24,578 bases of DNA, taken from contig DCUV01000054.1 in NCBI GenBank assembly GCA_002328585.1, positions 1 through 24,578 on the forward strand. Direction: 5' to 3'. The position numbers and the translations under genes were made by a program. This document shows positions 1-7,848 of the stretch, in pieces. A model generated the notes under the pieces. It was not told where the DNA came from and did no database searches. It worked only from the letters and a program-made list of their open reading frames with translations. This DNA comes from Spirochaetia bacterium UBA2205 (lineage in GTDB: Bacteria > Spirochaetota > UBA4802 > UB4802). Numbering within the stretch: the stretch's first letter is position 1; each line of letters starts with the position of its first letter.

Positions 1-1116
1 TTTAAGCACTGCATAAAGGTGTCAGAGCCAAATCCCCCGCATGTTGCCATTACCTTTGATGATGTTGTAGCATATCAGTATACCGGCGGAACAACAGGCA
101 TATCAAAAGGTGCAATTTTAACGCATCGCAATCTGGGGTGCATGGTGCAGATGTATGAAAAGTGGTTCAATACCAATCGTGGTGAAGAAATCGCAATGGC
201 TTCACCGCCTATATTTCATGTATTGGGCATGTCAGCGGCAATGAATCTTCCATTATATATGGGATGGACAATCGTTCTTATACCAAAACCTCAACCTGAA
301 AATTTATTAAAAGCTATTCGCAAGTATAGACCAACAATGTCACCGTTAGTCCCTACAATGTACTTTGGTATGTTGCAGCATCCTGATTTAAAAAAAACAG
401 ATTTGACCTGTTTCAAACTGATAACATCTGGTGCAGCATCATTACCTGTTGAAATTCTTCAGGAATTTAAGAAGCTCACCGGTGTTGAGATAAATGAAGG
501 CTTTGGCATGACCGAAACTTCCCCACAAACACATCTCAATCCCTATAAGGGACTAAAAAAGCCAGGAAGCATTGGCATCCCTTACCCTGACACTGAAGTT
601 AAGATTGTTGATCTGGAAACAGGAAAAAAAGAACTGCCTGTTGGTAAACCCGGCGAGATGTTATTCAAAGGTCCTCAGGTTACTCAAGGGTATTTAAACA
701 AGCCTGAAGAAACTAAAAAAGCATTTACTAATGATGGCTTTTTAAAATCCGGTGATATAGCCTACATGGATAAAGACGGCTATTTTTTTGTTGTTGACCG
801 CAAAAAAGACCTCATTATTTCAGGCGGTTATAATATCTATCCCCGCGAGATTGAAGAGGTTCTGTATCAAAACGAAAAGGTAGCAAAATGCGCCGCAATT
901 GGAATACCTGACAAAAAACGTGGCGAATCTATCAAAGCGTTTGTTGTGCTCAAAGAGGGTCAGAGCATAACACCTGATGAACTTCTGGAATTTTGCAAAC
1001 CGCGACTTGCAAAATACAAATGGCCGGTGGCGATAGAAATTCGTGAAACGCTGCCCGAATCAAATGTAGGAAAAATCCTTAAAAAAGAATTGCGAGCTTC
1101 AACCACTAAGGATTGA
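1..1116 (+). CDS. Long-chain acyl-CoA ligase (AMP-forming), 5' end outside window
   Basis: ANL-superfamily adenylating enzyme; it would activate a fatty or other carboxylic acid with ATP and CoA. The reading frame is open from base 1 through a GTG at 19, so the N-terminal part of a roughly 550-residue enzyme lies upstream and the GTG is unlikely to be the true start. Visible motifs: the P-loop TGGTTGISKG, the GFGMTETSP adenine/acyl-binding motif, SGDIAYMDKDGYFFVVDRKK with the hinge region, and the C-terminal NVGKILKKEL containing the catalytic lysine. All core motifs expected in this half are intact. It converges with the methyltransferase gene on the other strand, their 3' ends overlapping by 11 bp. 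The exact acyl substrate cannot be read from the sequence. Confidence 0.93.
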   Translation, partial: FKHCIKVSEPNPPHVAITFDDVVAYQYTGGTTGISKGAILTHRNLGCMVQMYEKWFNTNRGEEIAMASPPIFHVLGMSAAMNLPLYMGWTIVLIPKPQPENLLKAIRKYRPTMSPLVPTMYFGMLQHPDLKKTDLTCFKLITSGAASLPVEILQEFKKLTGVEINEGFGMTETSPQTHLNPYKGLKKPGSIGIPYPDTEVKIVDLETGKKELPVGKPGEMLFKGPQVTQGYLNKPEETKKAFTNDGFLKSGDIAYMDKDGYFFVVDRKKDLIISGGYNIYPREIEEVLYQNEKVAKCAAIGIPDKKRGESIKAFVVLKEGQSITPDELLEFCKPRLAKYKWPVAIEIRETLPESNVGKILKKELRASTTKD

Positions 1117-1831
1117 TGACTTCTTTCTGAAACAAACCAGCAAACCAGCCCTGGCTGGTTTGCTCATCTTTTATAAAGCATCCATATTTTACAAACGTGT
1201 TGATAACCTCAATCTTTCTTTCCTCAATTATTCCACTGACAATACAATACCCCTTTTCATTAAGGAGCAATGAAAACGCAGGGATGCTTCTTAGTATGAG
1301 GCTGGTCATAAGATTTGCGGTGATACAATCATATCGCTTTGTCATATCCCAGTTAGCAACATCACAGCAGTAAAGGTTTATTGCATCATTCCCCTGAATA
1401 TTTTTTTTGGCGCATTCATACGCCTGGATGCTTAGATCAAACGCATCTATATGTTTTACTCCCATACTGGCAGCGCATAGAGCAAGGATACCGGTGCCTG
1501 TTCCTGCATCAAGCATGGCTATTGTATTAATATTGTTCTTTACCCGTATATGCAGTGTTTCTGCAAGCAGCCCTAAACACATGAATGTTGTAGGATGCCT
1601 GCCATTGCCAAACGCACCAATCTCCGGTATGGTAAACACATAGCGTACAACCGATTCATGCAACGATTCAATAAAATCAATCGCTATCTCATTTCCCTTA
1701 ACATTGACACGAGCTCTGTCACTCTGATACACCGATTGCGGAACTATTGTTGCAACATCATGGTATATTTCTTCAAAATAAGAATGTATAAATGTTTTAT
1801 CATAATCGCTGGTATCAAAAAGGCGGAACAT
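1106..1831 (-). CDS. PrmA-like ribosomal protein L11 methyltransferase family protein
   Basis: Class I SAM-dependent methyltransferase resembling PrmA, which trimethylates ribosomal protein L11. PrmA hallmarks appear in order: AFGNGRHPTT at about residues 73-82 (canonical AFGTGxHPTT, here N replaces T), the SAM-binding LDAGTGTGILALCAASMG at about 108-125, an acidic FDLS after strand 2, the ANLM catalytic-loop equivalent, and a C-terminal WFAGLFQKE resembling the usual Wxxl.xxK ending. At 241 residues it is shorter than typical PrmA (about 290), because the N-terminal substrate-recognition domain is reduced; the target may therefore differ. Start: ATG at 1831 preceded by AAGGAG with a 7-base gap. 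It stands alone on the minus strand. Confidence 0.75.
   Translation of the reverse strand: MFRLFDTSDYDKTFIHSYFEEIYHDVATIVPQSVYQSDRARVNVKGNEIAIDFIESLHESVVRYVFTIPEIGAFGNGRHPTTFMCLGLLAETLHIRVKNNINTIAMLDAGTGTGILALCAASMGVKHIDAFDLSIQAYECAKKNIQGNDAINLYCCDVANWDMTKRYDCITANLMTSLILRSIPAFSLLLNEKGYCIVSGIIEERKIEVINTFVKYGCFIKDEQTSQGWFAGLFQKEVINP
1139..1164 (+). terminator. Hairpin probably ending the acyl-CoA ligase transcript
   Basis: AGCAAACCAGCC pairs perfectly with GGCTGGTTTGCT around a CT centre and is followed on the + strand by CATCTTTTAT. It begins 22 bases after the ligase stop and lies inside the last codons of the convergent methyltransferase gene, so the same bases code on one strand and probably terminate on the other. 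The T tract is short, so termination strength is uncertain. Confidence 0.55.
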
Positions 1832-2159
1832 GGATTTGCTCCTTTTTATTGTTCTCAGCCATCGCTGGCTGGTTCATTTTTATGTACAGCACGTCATGGT
1901 ACAGTTATTGTACTGTTAATATAACAATTAACAGCAAGTCTTCCCGTATCGTGATATCGTGATTGTTGCATCTGTTATTGATGGTACTTTATATAGCACG
2001 CTTATCATCATCTGTCAAGTGTACACCATACTCTGTCGTTTCATCCACTCAGGGATAACATTATTGCAGCCTGTGATATATCACTGTTTGCATAAAACTC
2101 CATGAGGGTAGCATAATAAAAAAGCCGCCTTTATTACCTACAAAAAAAGTATGTAAAAA
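1832..2159. other. Intergenic region with inverted repeat, probable methyltransferase promoter zone
   Basis: No convincing gene. TGTTAAT (1914-1920) and ATTAACA (1927-1933) form a perfect inverted repeat with a 6-base centre, and ACAGT...ACTGT lies next to it, about 80-100 bp upstream of the methyltransferase start. This could be an operator or promoter element, but no clear -35/-10 pair can be assigned. Short direct repeats (TCGTGAT twice near 1950) are also present. The region marks the transition from chromosomal flank to the cassette array. Confidence 0.35.
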
Positions 2160-2234
2160 ACTCATTTTTTTAGAGATAAAAATGTGACGAAGGCCAAGCG
2201 AACGCTGCGACGAAGCGGGTATGCTTAGTTGTGC
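2160..2234 (-). repeat. attC (array-terminal, half decayed)
   Basis: The R'' box reads GTTGTGC on the + strand (2228-2234), next to ATGCTTA as an inner arm, and resembles the intact site at 9361-9376. Cassette identity is shown by complementarity of ends: the + strand after the box (GAAGGACTTTGCCCCC) resembles the minus-strand cassette start (GGAAAATTTTGCCCCC, read down from 4004). The matching R' half at lower coordinates is not recognisable, which suggests decay at the far end of the array. Confidence 0.5.
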
Positions 2235-2300
2235 GAAGGACTTTGCCCCCATGATGGCAACCAGTTGCCGGGGCCAAGGACGGGCGAGGCAATATGAAAA

Positions 2301-3533
2301 TTATGAATAATTTGATATATATAATTCTAATTCTTTTATTGTAGAGCTATACATATTATTGATTTTATCAACTAATTTAATTTTTAATGAGTCCAAATTA
2401 TTTTTTAAAAAATCTTCTTTAGATAGTACAACGGCTTCATATATGATATAATAATCATATTCTCTTCGATTAGCAAAATTTGAGGTTGGAGGATTATCTT
2501 TAATCCATTCAACTAAAGCATTTCGGGCTTTTCTTTGTTCTTTATTGGGGGGATAAATGGCAAAAGAAAAAATCACTTCATTTTTTCCGAAAGACAAATA
2601 ATATAAAACATTATGTATTAGTTCCTGTGAAATATTTTCTTTAATTATAGATTTTAAATTGTAAGTTGAAAAACCAATACTGCTTAATCTACGAAAACTT
2701 GGCGGATCTGAATTTTTATAAAGTTGTTCCCAAGCATAATCACGTAAAATAATTGGCACATTACCATGTGTATTAATCAATACTTGTAGTGTTTCAATAT
2801 ATAAATCTGATTTTCCCTTTGAGATACTATTGATGTAAGTTTGATATTGATTAATAATATTTTCAATTGATAAATTTTCTAATTCAGTACTATATCGTTT
2901 TAATAAAGCTTCTATTAAATATTTCCCTTGAATATTACCAAATAATCGGCTATCAATTAATTCTAAATACATTTTTAAAAATTCTGAAATATTTTGATCC
3001 TTAAATTTGCATATATTAACAATATTTAGAATTATTGAGTAAATATCTTTGTAGCTGATCTGAATCCAATTGTCTCGATCACTGGAGTATTGATTTCCGA
3101 GAGGAGTCAAAAAGATATAAAATTGTTGATAATCTTTGTACACCTTTTCAATTTGTTTACGATATTGAAGTAATTGTTGATAACTTTCTTGTGACCCAAA
3201 TTTATTTTCAATTGCTACAATAACTTTATTACTTGAATCTTCAATGATAATATCAATATAATATTTCTCTCTATATACAACCGAATTATTAATATTCAAA
3301 ACAATATTGATATTATAAATATCTCTGAGTAGCTCAATAAATTTATTAATAAAAATATCCTTTAATTCATGACTGCCTTTATGATTTAGTAACCAAGAAA
3401 TAACATTGCTATGTTTTATCTCATAATCAGCTTGCCCAAGAACAGAAAAGATATTAAATTTTATTCCAACACCCTCCTGCACACGTGTTAAGTTTATAAA
3501 ATCTTCATCAGTAAATATTGATTTGATATTCAT
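2301..3533 (-). CDS. PD-(D/E)XK nuclease-superfamily protein
   Basis: 410 residues. The N-terminal third looks like a PD-(D/E)XK nuclease fold of the PDDEXK_4 type (PF14281): YYIDIIIED supplies the aspartate, VIVAIENKFGSQES the E-x-K, and QQLLQYRKQIEKV the following helix with the usual Q-L-x-x-Y. The remaining ~250 residues are AT-rich-encoded and helical, without a motif I recognise. Such proteins are common cargo of integron cassettes and defence islands, but a role in defence is inference. It is the last gene of the array, in one cassette with a decayed BrnTA pair. No strong Shine-Dalgarno is visible; the ATG at 3533 follows AAAGATAAATT. Confidence 0.7.
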   Translation of the reverse strand: MNIKSIFTDEDFINLTRVQEGVGIKFNIFSVLGQADYEIKHSNVISWLLNHKGSHELKDIFINKFIELLRDIYNINIVLNINNSVVYREKYYIDIIIEDSSNKVIVAIENKFGSQESYQQLLQYRKQIEKVYKDYQQFYIFLTPLGNQYSSDRDNWIQISYKDIYSIILNIVNICKFKDQNISEFLKMYLELIDSRLFGNIQGKYLIEALLKRYSTELENLSIENIINQYQTYINSISKGKSDLYIETLQVLINTHGNVPIILRDYAWEQLYKNSDPPSFRRLSSIGFSTYNLKSIIKENISQELIHNVLYYLSFGKNEVIFSFAIYPPNKEQRKARNALVEWIKDNPPTSNFANRREYDYYIIYEAVVLSKEDFLKNNLDSLKIKLVDKINNMYSSTIKELELYISNYS

Positions 3534-3578
3534 AATTTATCTTTTATAATTGAATTTTTTCACGTTCTTTTAAATCGG

Positions 3579-3641
3579 TTATGACAGTTTACTTGCATAT
3601 TGATTTTTTACTGAATCAGTAAAATCATATTCTTTTCTCAT
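3579..3641 (-). pseudogene. brnA: BrnA antitoxin remnant
   Basis: A 20-codon reading frame starting MRKEYDFTDSVKNQYASKL, the typical beginning of BrnA (MxxEYDFSxSxKNPYxxxL), then a stop. The ribbon-helix-helix part that should follow is missing or unrecognisable downstream. The start overlaps the end of brnT (TGAAAATG), as in intact brnTA operons. The fragment implies an old deletion of the antitoxin, tolerable because the toxin gene is also frameshifted. Confidence 0.7.
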
Positions 3642-3643
3642 TT

Positions 3644-3930
3644 TCAAAACTCCTCATATTGCTTCTTTTCATTCTTTGTTGCTTTCCTTGCCGAAATAAT
3701 TCTCATTATTTCATCGTTTTCACGATAGCAATGACAAACAATAGGAATATTTAATCTATCACTCACTCTGATGATAATAAATCGTTCTTCATCTTCTAAG
3801 TGATCTGGATCATGCATTATTCTTGCATTATCATCATATAATATGGATTTAGCTTCATCGAAAGATATTCATGCTTAGTTATATTTGCAGAATTCTTTTT
3901 ATTATCCCAGTTAAAAGTTATCCTTTTCAT
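3644..3930 (-). pseudogene. brnT: BrnT toxin gene with a one-base frameshift
   Basis: BrnT is a small RNase toxin of the BrnT/BrnA type II system. The start gives MKRITFNWDNKKNSANITKH, then the frame breaks: AAGCATGAATATC should read KHG-I, and one missing G after CAT throws it off. In the next frame the rest is complete: ISFDEAKSILYDDNARIMHD, then PDHLEDEERF and VCHCYREN, ending EIMRIISARKATKNEKKQYE followed by EF and a stop. These are the hallmark BrnT segments. With the BrnA remnant, the locus is a dead toxin-antitoxin pair, still inside its cassette. Confidence 0.85.
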
Positions 3931-4002
3931 AATTATAATATAATTACAAAATAATTATATGTCAAACTTTAAATTTTGCAATCGAAAGGGGGCAAAATTT
4001 TC

Positions 4003-4133
4003 CTATAACGTTTAGGAGTGTACGCGCAGTTGCGGTTTAGATGGAATAATAATTATGAAGTTTTTGAATCATTTGTCAATTATAATTTGTTAGCCAAAGT
4101 AGATTAAGCAATTGAGTGTACGCTCTGTTAGGT
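4003..4133 (-). repeat. attC (131 bp) of the counter-oriented operon cassette
   Basis: On the + strand the site begins CTATAAC (4003-4009; R' = GTTATAG on the minus strand) and ends GTTAGGT (4127-4133; R'' = ACCTAAC). Inner arms GAGTGTACGC near 4016 and GAGTGTACGC near 4114 are partly complementary with G-T pairing. CGTTTAGGAGTGTA recurs in the next attC (5929-5942), so these two sites share ancestry. Confidence 0.7.
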
Positions 4134-4208
4134 GCGGTGCCGGATGATAACAATCCAATATATGAATACACGACCGGACTTTCTGCCTTAATCCAATGTT
4201 TATTTAAC

Positions 4209-4238
4209 TTGACAATATATTTAACAATACAATATTTG
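4209..4238 (+). promoter_or_regulatory. Candidate promoter for the counter-oriented operon
   Basis: TTGACA at 4209-4214 matches the -35 consensus. A possible -10 (TATTTG, 4233-4238) sits 18 bases downstream and almost touches the ATG at 4243. That would give a leaderless or near-leaderless message, consistent with the absence of a Shine-Dalgarno before 4243. It gives this cassette its own promoter independent of array read-through. Confidence 0.4.
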
Positions 4239-4242
4239 TTTT

Positions 4243-4845
4243 ATGGAAACGTTCAGATTAAAAACATCGTATATTATTGTTCCTGGTGCATGGAACACAA
4301 GAATTTTTGATCCTATGTGGTTAATGAAAAATTTTGATTTGGATAAACAACCAAATTTTAATAAAAAAATTGGCATCAGTTTTAATTTTGAAGAAAGAGA
4401 TGTTAAATTCGATTTTTGTGGAATTTCGGTAATACCAACAAATAATAATTTAACATTGCAAATAAACGATTTCAATCAATTTGAAGACAAATGTAATTTT
4501 ACTGAAACAATATTAAAAAAAATATTTTTATTATTACCACAAACCCCAATTAAAGGTATTGGATTTGATTTTGTCTTTGAGTTTTTATCTAGTACTACAT
4601 CATCTTTTGCAAAAAATATCCTTAATAAAAGCAACCTTAATGGAGAATTTACTTTAAGTAGAAATTATTACCAAAAGAAAGAAAAGGATTATATATTAAC
4701 TATAATTGGATCGATTAATAATGATGATCCTGATATTTTAGGAATAATAGAATTTAATTATAACTACAAATCTCCGAATTATTTAAAAGGGGATAATGTT
4801 TTTTGTAATCAATATAATATTTCAACGAGGTTAATAAATGGATAA
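4243..4845 (+). CDS. Unknown protein, first gene of counter-oriented cassette operon
   Basis: 200 residues; no family name I can assign with certainty. The N-terminus (YIIVPGAWNTRIFDPMWL) and a central LLPQTPIKGIGFDFVFEF look like conserved structural motifs of a soluble alpha/beta protein; there is no signal peptide or membrane segment. First of three + strand genes with tight spacing: its stop overlaps the next gene's start by 8 bases. The operon lies between two attC sites but is antisense to the array, unlike every other cassette here. Start: the ATG at 4243 has no clear ribosome-binding site, so a leaderless message is possible. Confidence 0.65.
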   Translation: METFRLKTSYIIVPGAWNTRIFDPMWLMKNFDLDKQPNFNKKIGISFNFEERDVKFDFCGISVIPTNNNLTLQINDFNQFEDKCNFTETILKKIFLLLPQTPIKGIGFDFVFEFLSSTTSSFAKNILNKSNLNGEFTLSRNYYQKKEKDYILTIIGSINNDDPDILGIIEFNYNYKSPNYLKGDNVFCNQYNISTRLING

Positions 4846-5308
4846 TTATAATATTACAAATCATACTAACGAAGAAGAAGAAATTGGATCTTTTATTGAG
4901 ATTGGTGAATTAGAAGTAGGCGCAGAAAAGAATATTTATTGGTTAAGTGAAGATCAAATAAAACGACATGTCTCTAAGCTGTTTATGTTTTCCGAGGTTA
5001 CAACTATAAAACAAGATTTATATACTACAGCATTAACAAATCTTCTTAAAAAGATAAATTTTTTAGAGCTTCATCAACAGTTATTAAACAATGAAATAAC
5101 TGAGGAGGAATTTGATAATTATTTAAATCATGACTCTGTTAAGTATACTATTCAAATGAACAAATCAATTTCTACACTTGAAAAGCACTTAATCATACAG
5201 ATTATTTCCAGAATTGGAACTGATATTAAAGAATTTTCATATTCTGATATTGAAGAATTGTTTTCGATTAAATATAATAATTTATCTAATACTCTCATGA
5301 TTAAATAA
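4838..5308 (+). CDS. Unknown acidic helical protein, second gene of counter-oriented operon
   Basis: 156 residues, acidic N-terminus (NEEEEIGSFIEIGELEVGAE) followed by predicted helices rich in Leu, Lys and Glu; no family recognised. It starts inside the previous gene (8-base overlap), with AACGAGG upstream of the ATG serving as ribosome-binding site, so translation is probably coupled. Such overlap suggests that the two products work together. No membrane segment or catalytic motif is visible. Confidence 0.65.
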   Translation: MDNYNITNHTNEEEEIGSFIEIGELEVGAEKNIYWLSEDQIKRHVSKLFMFSEVTTIKQDLYTTALTNLLKKINFLELHQQLLNNEITEEEFDNYLNHDSVKYTIQMNKSISTLEKHLIIQIISRIGTDIKEFSYSDIEELFSIKYNNLSNTLMIK

Positions 5309-5320
5309 TAAGGTAATTTT

Positions 5321-5710
5321 ATGAAATTTATTAATCGTGGTGAAACCATAGAAGGTAAAAGGATTGCTATTAAAACAAGAAAACAAACTTTGCAAACCAG
5401 TGTTGAAATTGATAATATTGGGAGATGTTTCAAATATTTATGTCAAAAAAATGCAAATGCATCGATTACAGAAGAACTTGATATAAAAGTCTCAAAATTT
5501 TCTGAAAAAAGTCATCTGGATATAAATGACAGTGTTAGTGGTGATTCAATTGATTTATACTCCTCTGATAAGTTACAGTTCACAAAAGAAGCAAATTATT
5601 CATCAAAACATGGAATACAATCCAGTGAAACAAAACAATATGGATGTGCCCAAATAAGAATACCTTTCCGTTTTGCTTTAGAAATGGGTCATATTGATTT
5701 AATAGATTAA
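5321..5710 (+). CDS. Unknown small protein, third gene of counter-oriented operon
   Basis: 129 residues. It begins 12 bases after the previous stop, with AAGG upstream of the ATG. Basic N-terminal third (GKRIAIKTRKQTLQ), Ser/Lys/Glu-rich middle, and a C-terminal GCAQIRIPFRFALEMGHIDL that looks like a conserved tail. No family recognised. It completes a three-gene unit that fills the cassette; a role in defence or toxin-antitoxin activity is possible from context but unproven. Confidence 0.6.
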   Translation: MKFINRGETIEGKRIAIKTRKQTLQTSVEIDNIGRCFKYLCQKNANASITEELDIKVSKFSEKSHLDINDSVSGDSIDLYSSDKLQFTKEANYSSKHGIQSSETKQYGCAQIRIPFRFALEMGHIDLID

Positions 5711-5922
5711 CTATAATCGCACTTTTTATACAACATTTCGGTGTCATTATAAGAAATGATAATTATAAAAAATTAATAAATAATAATCAATATAGTAAAT
5801 GTAATATTTGTAAAGTTTTGGCGAACAATATGTTTCATGTAAGGCAACAGAGGCTACGATTTCTTCGCTACAGAAAGTTAAATAATAAAAGATATAAAAG
5901 AAAAAGGTGGGTGGGAAATTTC

Positions 5923-5987
5923 ACCTACCGTTTAGGAGTGTAATCTGATCCTGCCTGCAGGTTACAACAATACACCCCGAGTTGAAC
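5923..5987 (-). repeat. attC (65 bp) with a mutated R' box
   Basis: On the + strand it starts ACCTACC (5923-5929), where a normal site reads ACCTAAC, so R' is GGTAGGT instead of GTTAGGT: one substitution in the recombination core. The other end is GTTGAAC (5981-5987), a perfect GTTRRRY palindrome partner. Inner arms GGAGTGTA (5935-5942) and TACACCCC (5971-5978) pair at 7 of 8 positions. The mutated core probably lowers recombination. Confidence 0.65.
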
Positions 5988-6269
5988 GTAATGGCCTGAT
6001 TGAAAAACGTTGTCCCCTCAACAAAAAATCAGAGTATAATCTCTATTGTTTATTAATGGAGTTTAAATAGCGGGAATACTAATTGCAAGAATTATTTTAG
6101 TAGTCATTTTAAAAAATATTTTTCCTTTAAATTTATCAGCTCACCTACACGGAGTCTTGATGCACAAGGTGATACAAATAATTTATGATTGTATCTTTTG
6201 TAACAACCTCAGGCGGTTTGTTGCAGTAGTCAAAGAAATAGCGGGAGCAGCCGCCTTTCAGGCGGTTTT
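5988..6269. other. Short cassette without an intact gene
   Basis: About 0.28 kb between two attC sites. Its ends are complementary: the minus-strand start (AACAAAACCGCCTGAAAG after GTTAA) resembles the + strand sequence after the R'' box (GTAATGGCCTGATTG). This confirms it as a real cassette. It contains only a short recombinase-like fragment and a + strand hairpin followed by Ts. It may be a promoter or terminator cassette, or a decayed one. Confidence 0.5.
6145..6243 (-). pseudogene. Possible tyrosine recombinase N-terminal-domain remnant
   Basis: About 32 codons reading YFFDYCNKPPEVVTKDTIIN then YLYHLVHQDSV before a stop. This resembles the SAM-like core-binding domain of XerC/IntI proteins (YxxFxxxKxPxEVTxxDIxxYLxxLVxExxxS). 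The resident integrase lacks this segment. The match is short, and a chance resemblance cannot be excluded. Confidence 0.3.
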
Positions 6270-6273
6270 GTTT
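6251..6273 (+). terminator. Rho-independent-type hairpin, + strand
   Basis: CCGCCT and AGGCGG form a 6-bp stem with a TTC loop, followed by TTTTGTTT. It lies at the start of the short cassette, touching the attC at 6270. In the + direction it would stop transcripts from the counter-oriented operon before they run antisense into the DGR. Confidence 0.5.
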
Positions 6274-6385
6274 AACGTTCCGGGGTAAGCGACGTTGGCC
6301 GTAGCGTAGCGGAGGCCAATGTGACAAAGCGCAATTTGGGCCGGAGTGAGTGCACGCGAACGGAGCCGGGTAACCGCTGTTATCG
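6270..6385 (-). repeat. attC (116 bp) of the DGR cassette
   Basis: R' on the minus strand is GTTAAAC (6276-6270), a perfect GTTRRRY; R'' is CGATAAC (6385-6379). An inner hairpin TTGGCC/GGCCAA around GTAGCGTAGCGGA matches the equivalent inner element of the attC at 16092-16245. The outer arms (CCGGGGTAAGCG and CCGGGTAACCGC on +) read more as direct than inverted repeats, so the site may be chimeric. It lies 63 bp past the reverse transcriptase stop and closes the DGR cassette. Confidence 0.6.
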
Positions 6386-6448
6386 GCTGGGGCTGGGCTT
6401 TGTAATAGTAAAAAGCTGCGGCATGGATGCCGCCTGATAAGCTATCTC

Positions 6449-7648
6449 TTACACACATTTAACAACAATCTTACTATATTTTACTGTAGTAACAAATCTC
6501 TTTTTCAAAAAAGCATTCAAATATTTTACTAGATACATTTTACGAATATTATATGACTTATAGTGTATCATCATGCCGAGATATGAGTTAATCGAAGATT
6601 GAATTTTTTGCAACTCGGTTTTTTCCGGTTTATGCGATTCTGATAAGTCATTGTATCTGCTAATCGAGCTGTAAAAATTACCCTTTGTCCTATTGGTAAT
6701 ATAAATCCTGTTTGGCATGATAACAGACCCAAGGTATTTTACCCCTTTACTGTAATGCTGCAAGTAGATTTTATCCGGATGAAGCGTGAGAAATAACTTA
6801 TCATTCAAAAAGTTCTTAATTTTTGGAATAAGTGACTTGAGGTAATCTTTATCATTGTGGACAATCACAACATCATCAACATACCTTCCGTAAAATCTTG
6901 ATTTTAAATCGTGTTTAATGAAATGGTCAAAGGAATTCAGATAGAAATTGGCAAATACTTGGCTCGTAAGGTTTCCAATAGGTAACCCGCAATCTTTCGG
7001 TGTATAGAATAGACTCTTGCTTTTGGGTAGTCCACTCCAGTCGGTTTTGTGCCCTTTCATGATGCAATTATCAACAGGGGAATAAAAAATGATTTTCCGG
7101 CATAAATCAAGGACTATCTTCTGATCATGTTGGTGATATTTATCAAGAATATAGTTATGAAGTTTATCGAATAGCAGTTTCCTGTTAATATTCATGAAAA
7201 ATGCCTGTATATCGAGTTTCAAAATAAAGCAGTCTTCATTATAATTTTTGGAACATTGCTTAATAAATTTATCAATTCTTTCTATACCGTGATGCGTACC
7301 CTTACCGACTCTGCACGCAAAACTGTCTCTGATAAAATCCTTTTCAAACAATGGATTCAATTTATTAATAATCAAATGATGAACGATTCGGTCTCTAAAA
7401 TCAGCGGCGAAAATTTCTCTTTTGACCGGCTTGTTAACAATAAATGCTATTGATTTACCAGGGTAATAATTACCTGTATTGATATCTTCAAGTAATTGTA
7501 TTAACTTGCTTTCATAATCAACTTCAAATACCATTGCATTGGCAGTAAGTCTTTTATTACTTTTGCAGTCAAAATATGCCTGAAACAGCTCATCGGCTTT
7601 TATAGAGCAATTTTCTAATTCGTAAAAAGGAAACAACTCTAACTGCAA
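6449..7648 (-). CDS. DGR reverse transcriptase
   Basis: Retron/group II-like reverse transcriptase of the DGR clade, which copies the TR RNA with adenine-specific errors into cDNA that replaces VR. In the 399-residue form: PVKREIFAADFRDRIVHHLI at about 74-93, catalytic FILKLDIQAFF near 141-151, the DGR-type motif GLPIGNLTSQ at 221-230, and the active site YVDD at 256-259. The frame is open upstream to 7888 through the whole TR. I chose the TTG at 7648 because GGAGGT lies just upstream and the N-terminus MQLELFPFYELEN then fits DGR RTs; a start at 7888 would put Asn-rich TR sequence on the enzyme. Partners Avd and the VR lipoprotein lie just upstream. Confidence 0.95.
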   Translation of the reverse strand: MQLELFPFYELENCSIKADELFQAYFDCKSNKRLTANAMVFEVDYESKLIQLLEDINTGNYYPGKSIAFIVNKPVKREIFAADFRDRIVHHLIINKLNPLFEKDFIRDSFACRVGKGTHHGIERIDKFIKQCSKNYNEDCFILKLDIQAFFMNINRKLLFDKLHNYILDKYHQHDQKIVLDLCRKIIFYSPVDNCIMKGHKTDWSGLPKSKSLFYTPKDCGLPIGNLTSQVFANFYLNSFDHFIKHDLKSRFYGRYVDDVVIVHNDKDYLKSLIPKIKNFLNDKLFLTLHPDKIYLQHYSKGVKYLGSVIMPNRIYITNRTKGNFYSSISRYNDLSESHKPEKTELQKIQSSINSYLGMMIHYKSYNIRKMYLVKYLNAFLKKRFVTTVKYSKIVVKCV

Positions 7649-7651
7649 GAC

Positions 7652-7657
7652 TACCTC
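7652..7657 (-). promoter_or_regulatory. Ribosome-binding site fixing the RT start
   Basis: GGAGGT on the minus strand (ACCTCC at 7652-7657), 3 bases before a TTG at 7648-7646. No comparable site precedes the ATG at 7888, so this decides the start of the reverse transcriptase. Confidence 0.75.
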
Positions 7658-7705
7658 CAATATAATAGTATCCTGCCGAAAAGCGGCATAATACCGACTT
7701 AGATT

Positions 7706-7848
7706 AAAACCCCGAACAGCCCGAACCCGTTTGTTGTTGTCCTTATTGTTGTTGTTCTGGTTGCCATTGTTGAAGTTCTGGTTCCACGCGTTGTTACTAT
7801 TGTTCTCGGACGACGACCAATAGTATTCATTGGCAAACCCGCCGACAC
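7706..7848 (-). repeat. DGR template repeat (TR)
   Basis: Aligns without gaps to VR (8404-8546; offset 698). In the core 7711-7848 there are 20 differences, 19 of them at positions that are A in the TR coding strand (46 such A in the core) and one at a C (GGC to GGA, silent). The TR coding strand is rich in AAC/AAT codons (16 Asn in the conceptual translation), the classic design letting adenine mutagenesis reach many residues without stops. Just past the core, position 7710 is C on + while the VR has G at 8408, giving IMH*-like versus IMH ends. It overlaps no real coding sequence but is in frame with the RT downstream. Confidence 0.95.

Noticed and set aside
1407..1924. + strand open frames opposite the methyltransferase
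   Set aside because: They are antisense shadows of a gene with clear PrmA-like motifs and have no ribosome-binding sites or recognisable domains.
4116..4310. 64-codon + strand frame before the counter-oriented operon
   Set aside because: It starts inside an attC and overlaps the better-supported gene at 4243 in another frame.
6258..6458. Small minus-strand open frame over the attC after the reverse transcriptase
   Set aside because: It lies mostly on recombination-site sequence, and its composition follows the attC repeats rather than a protein.
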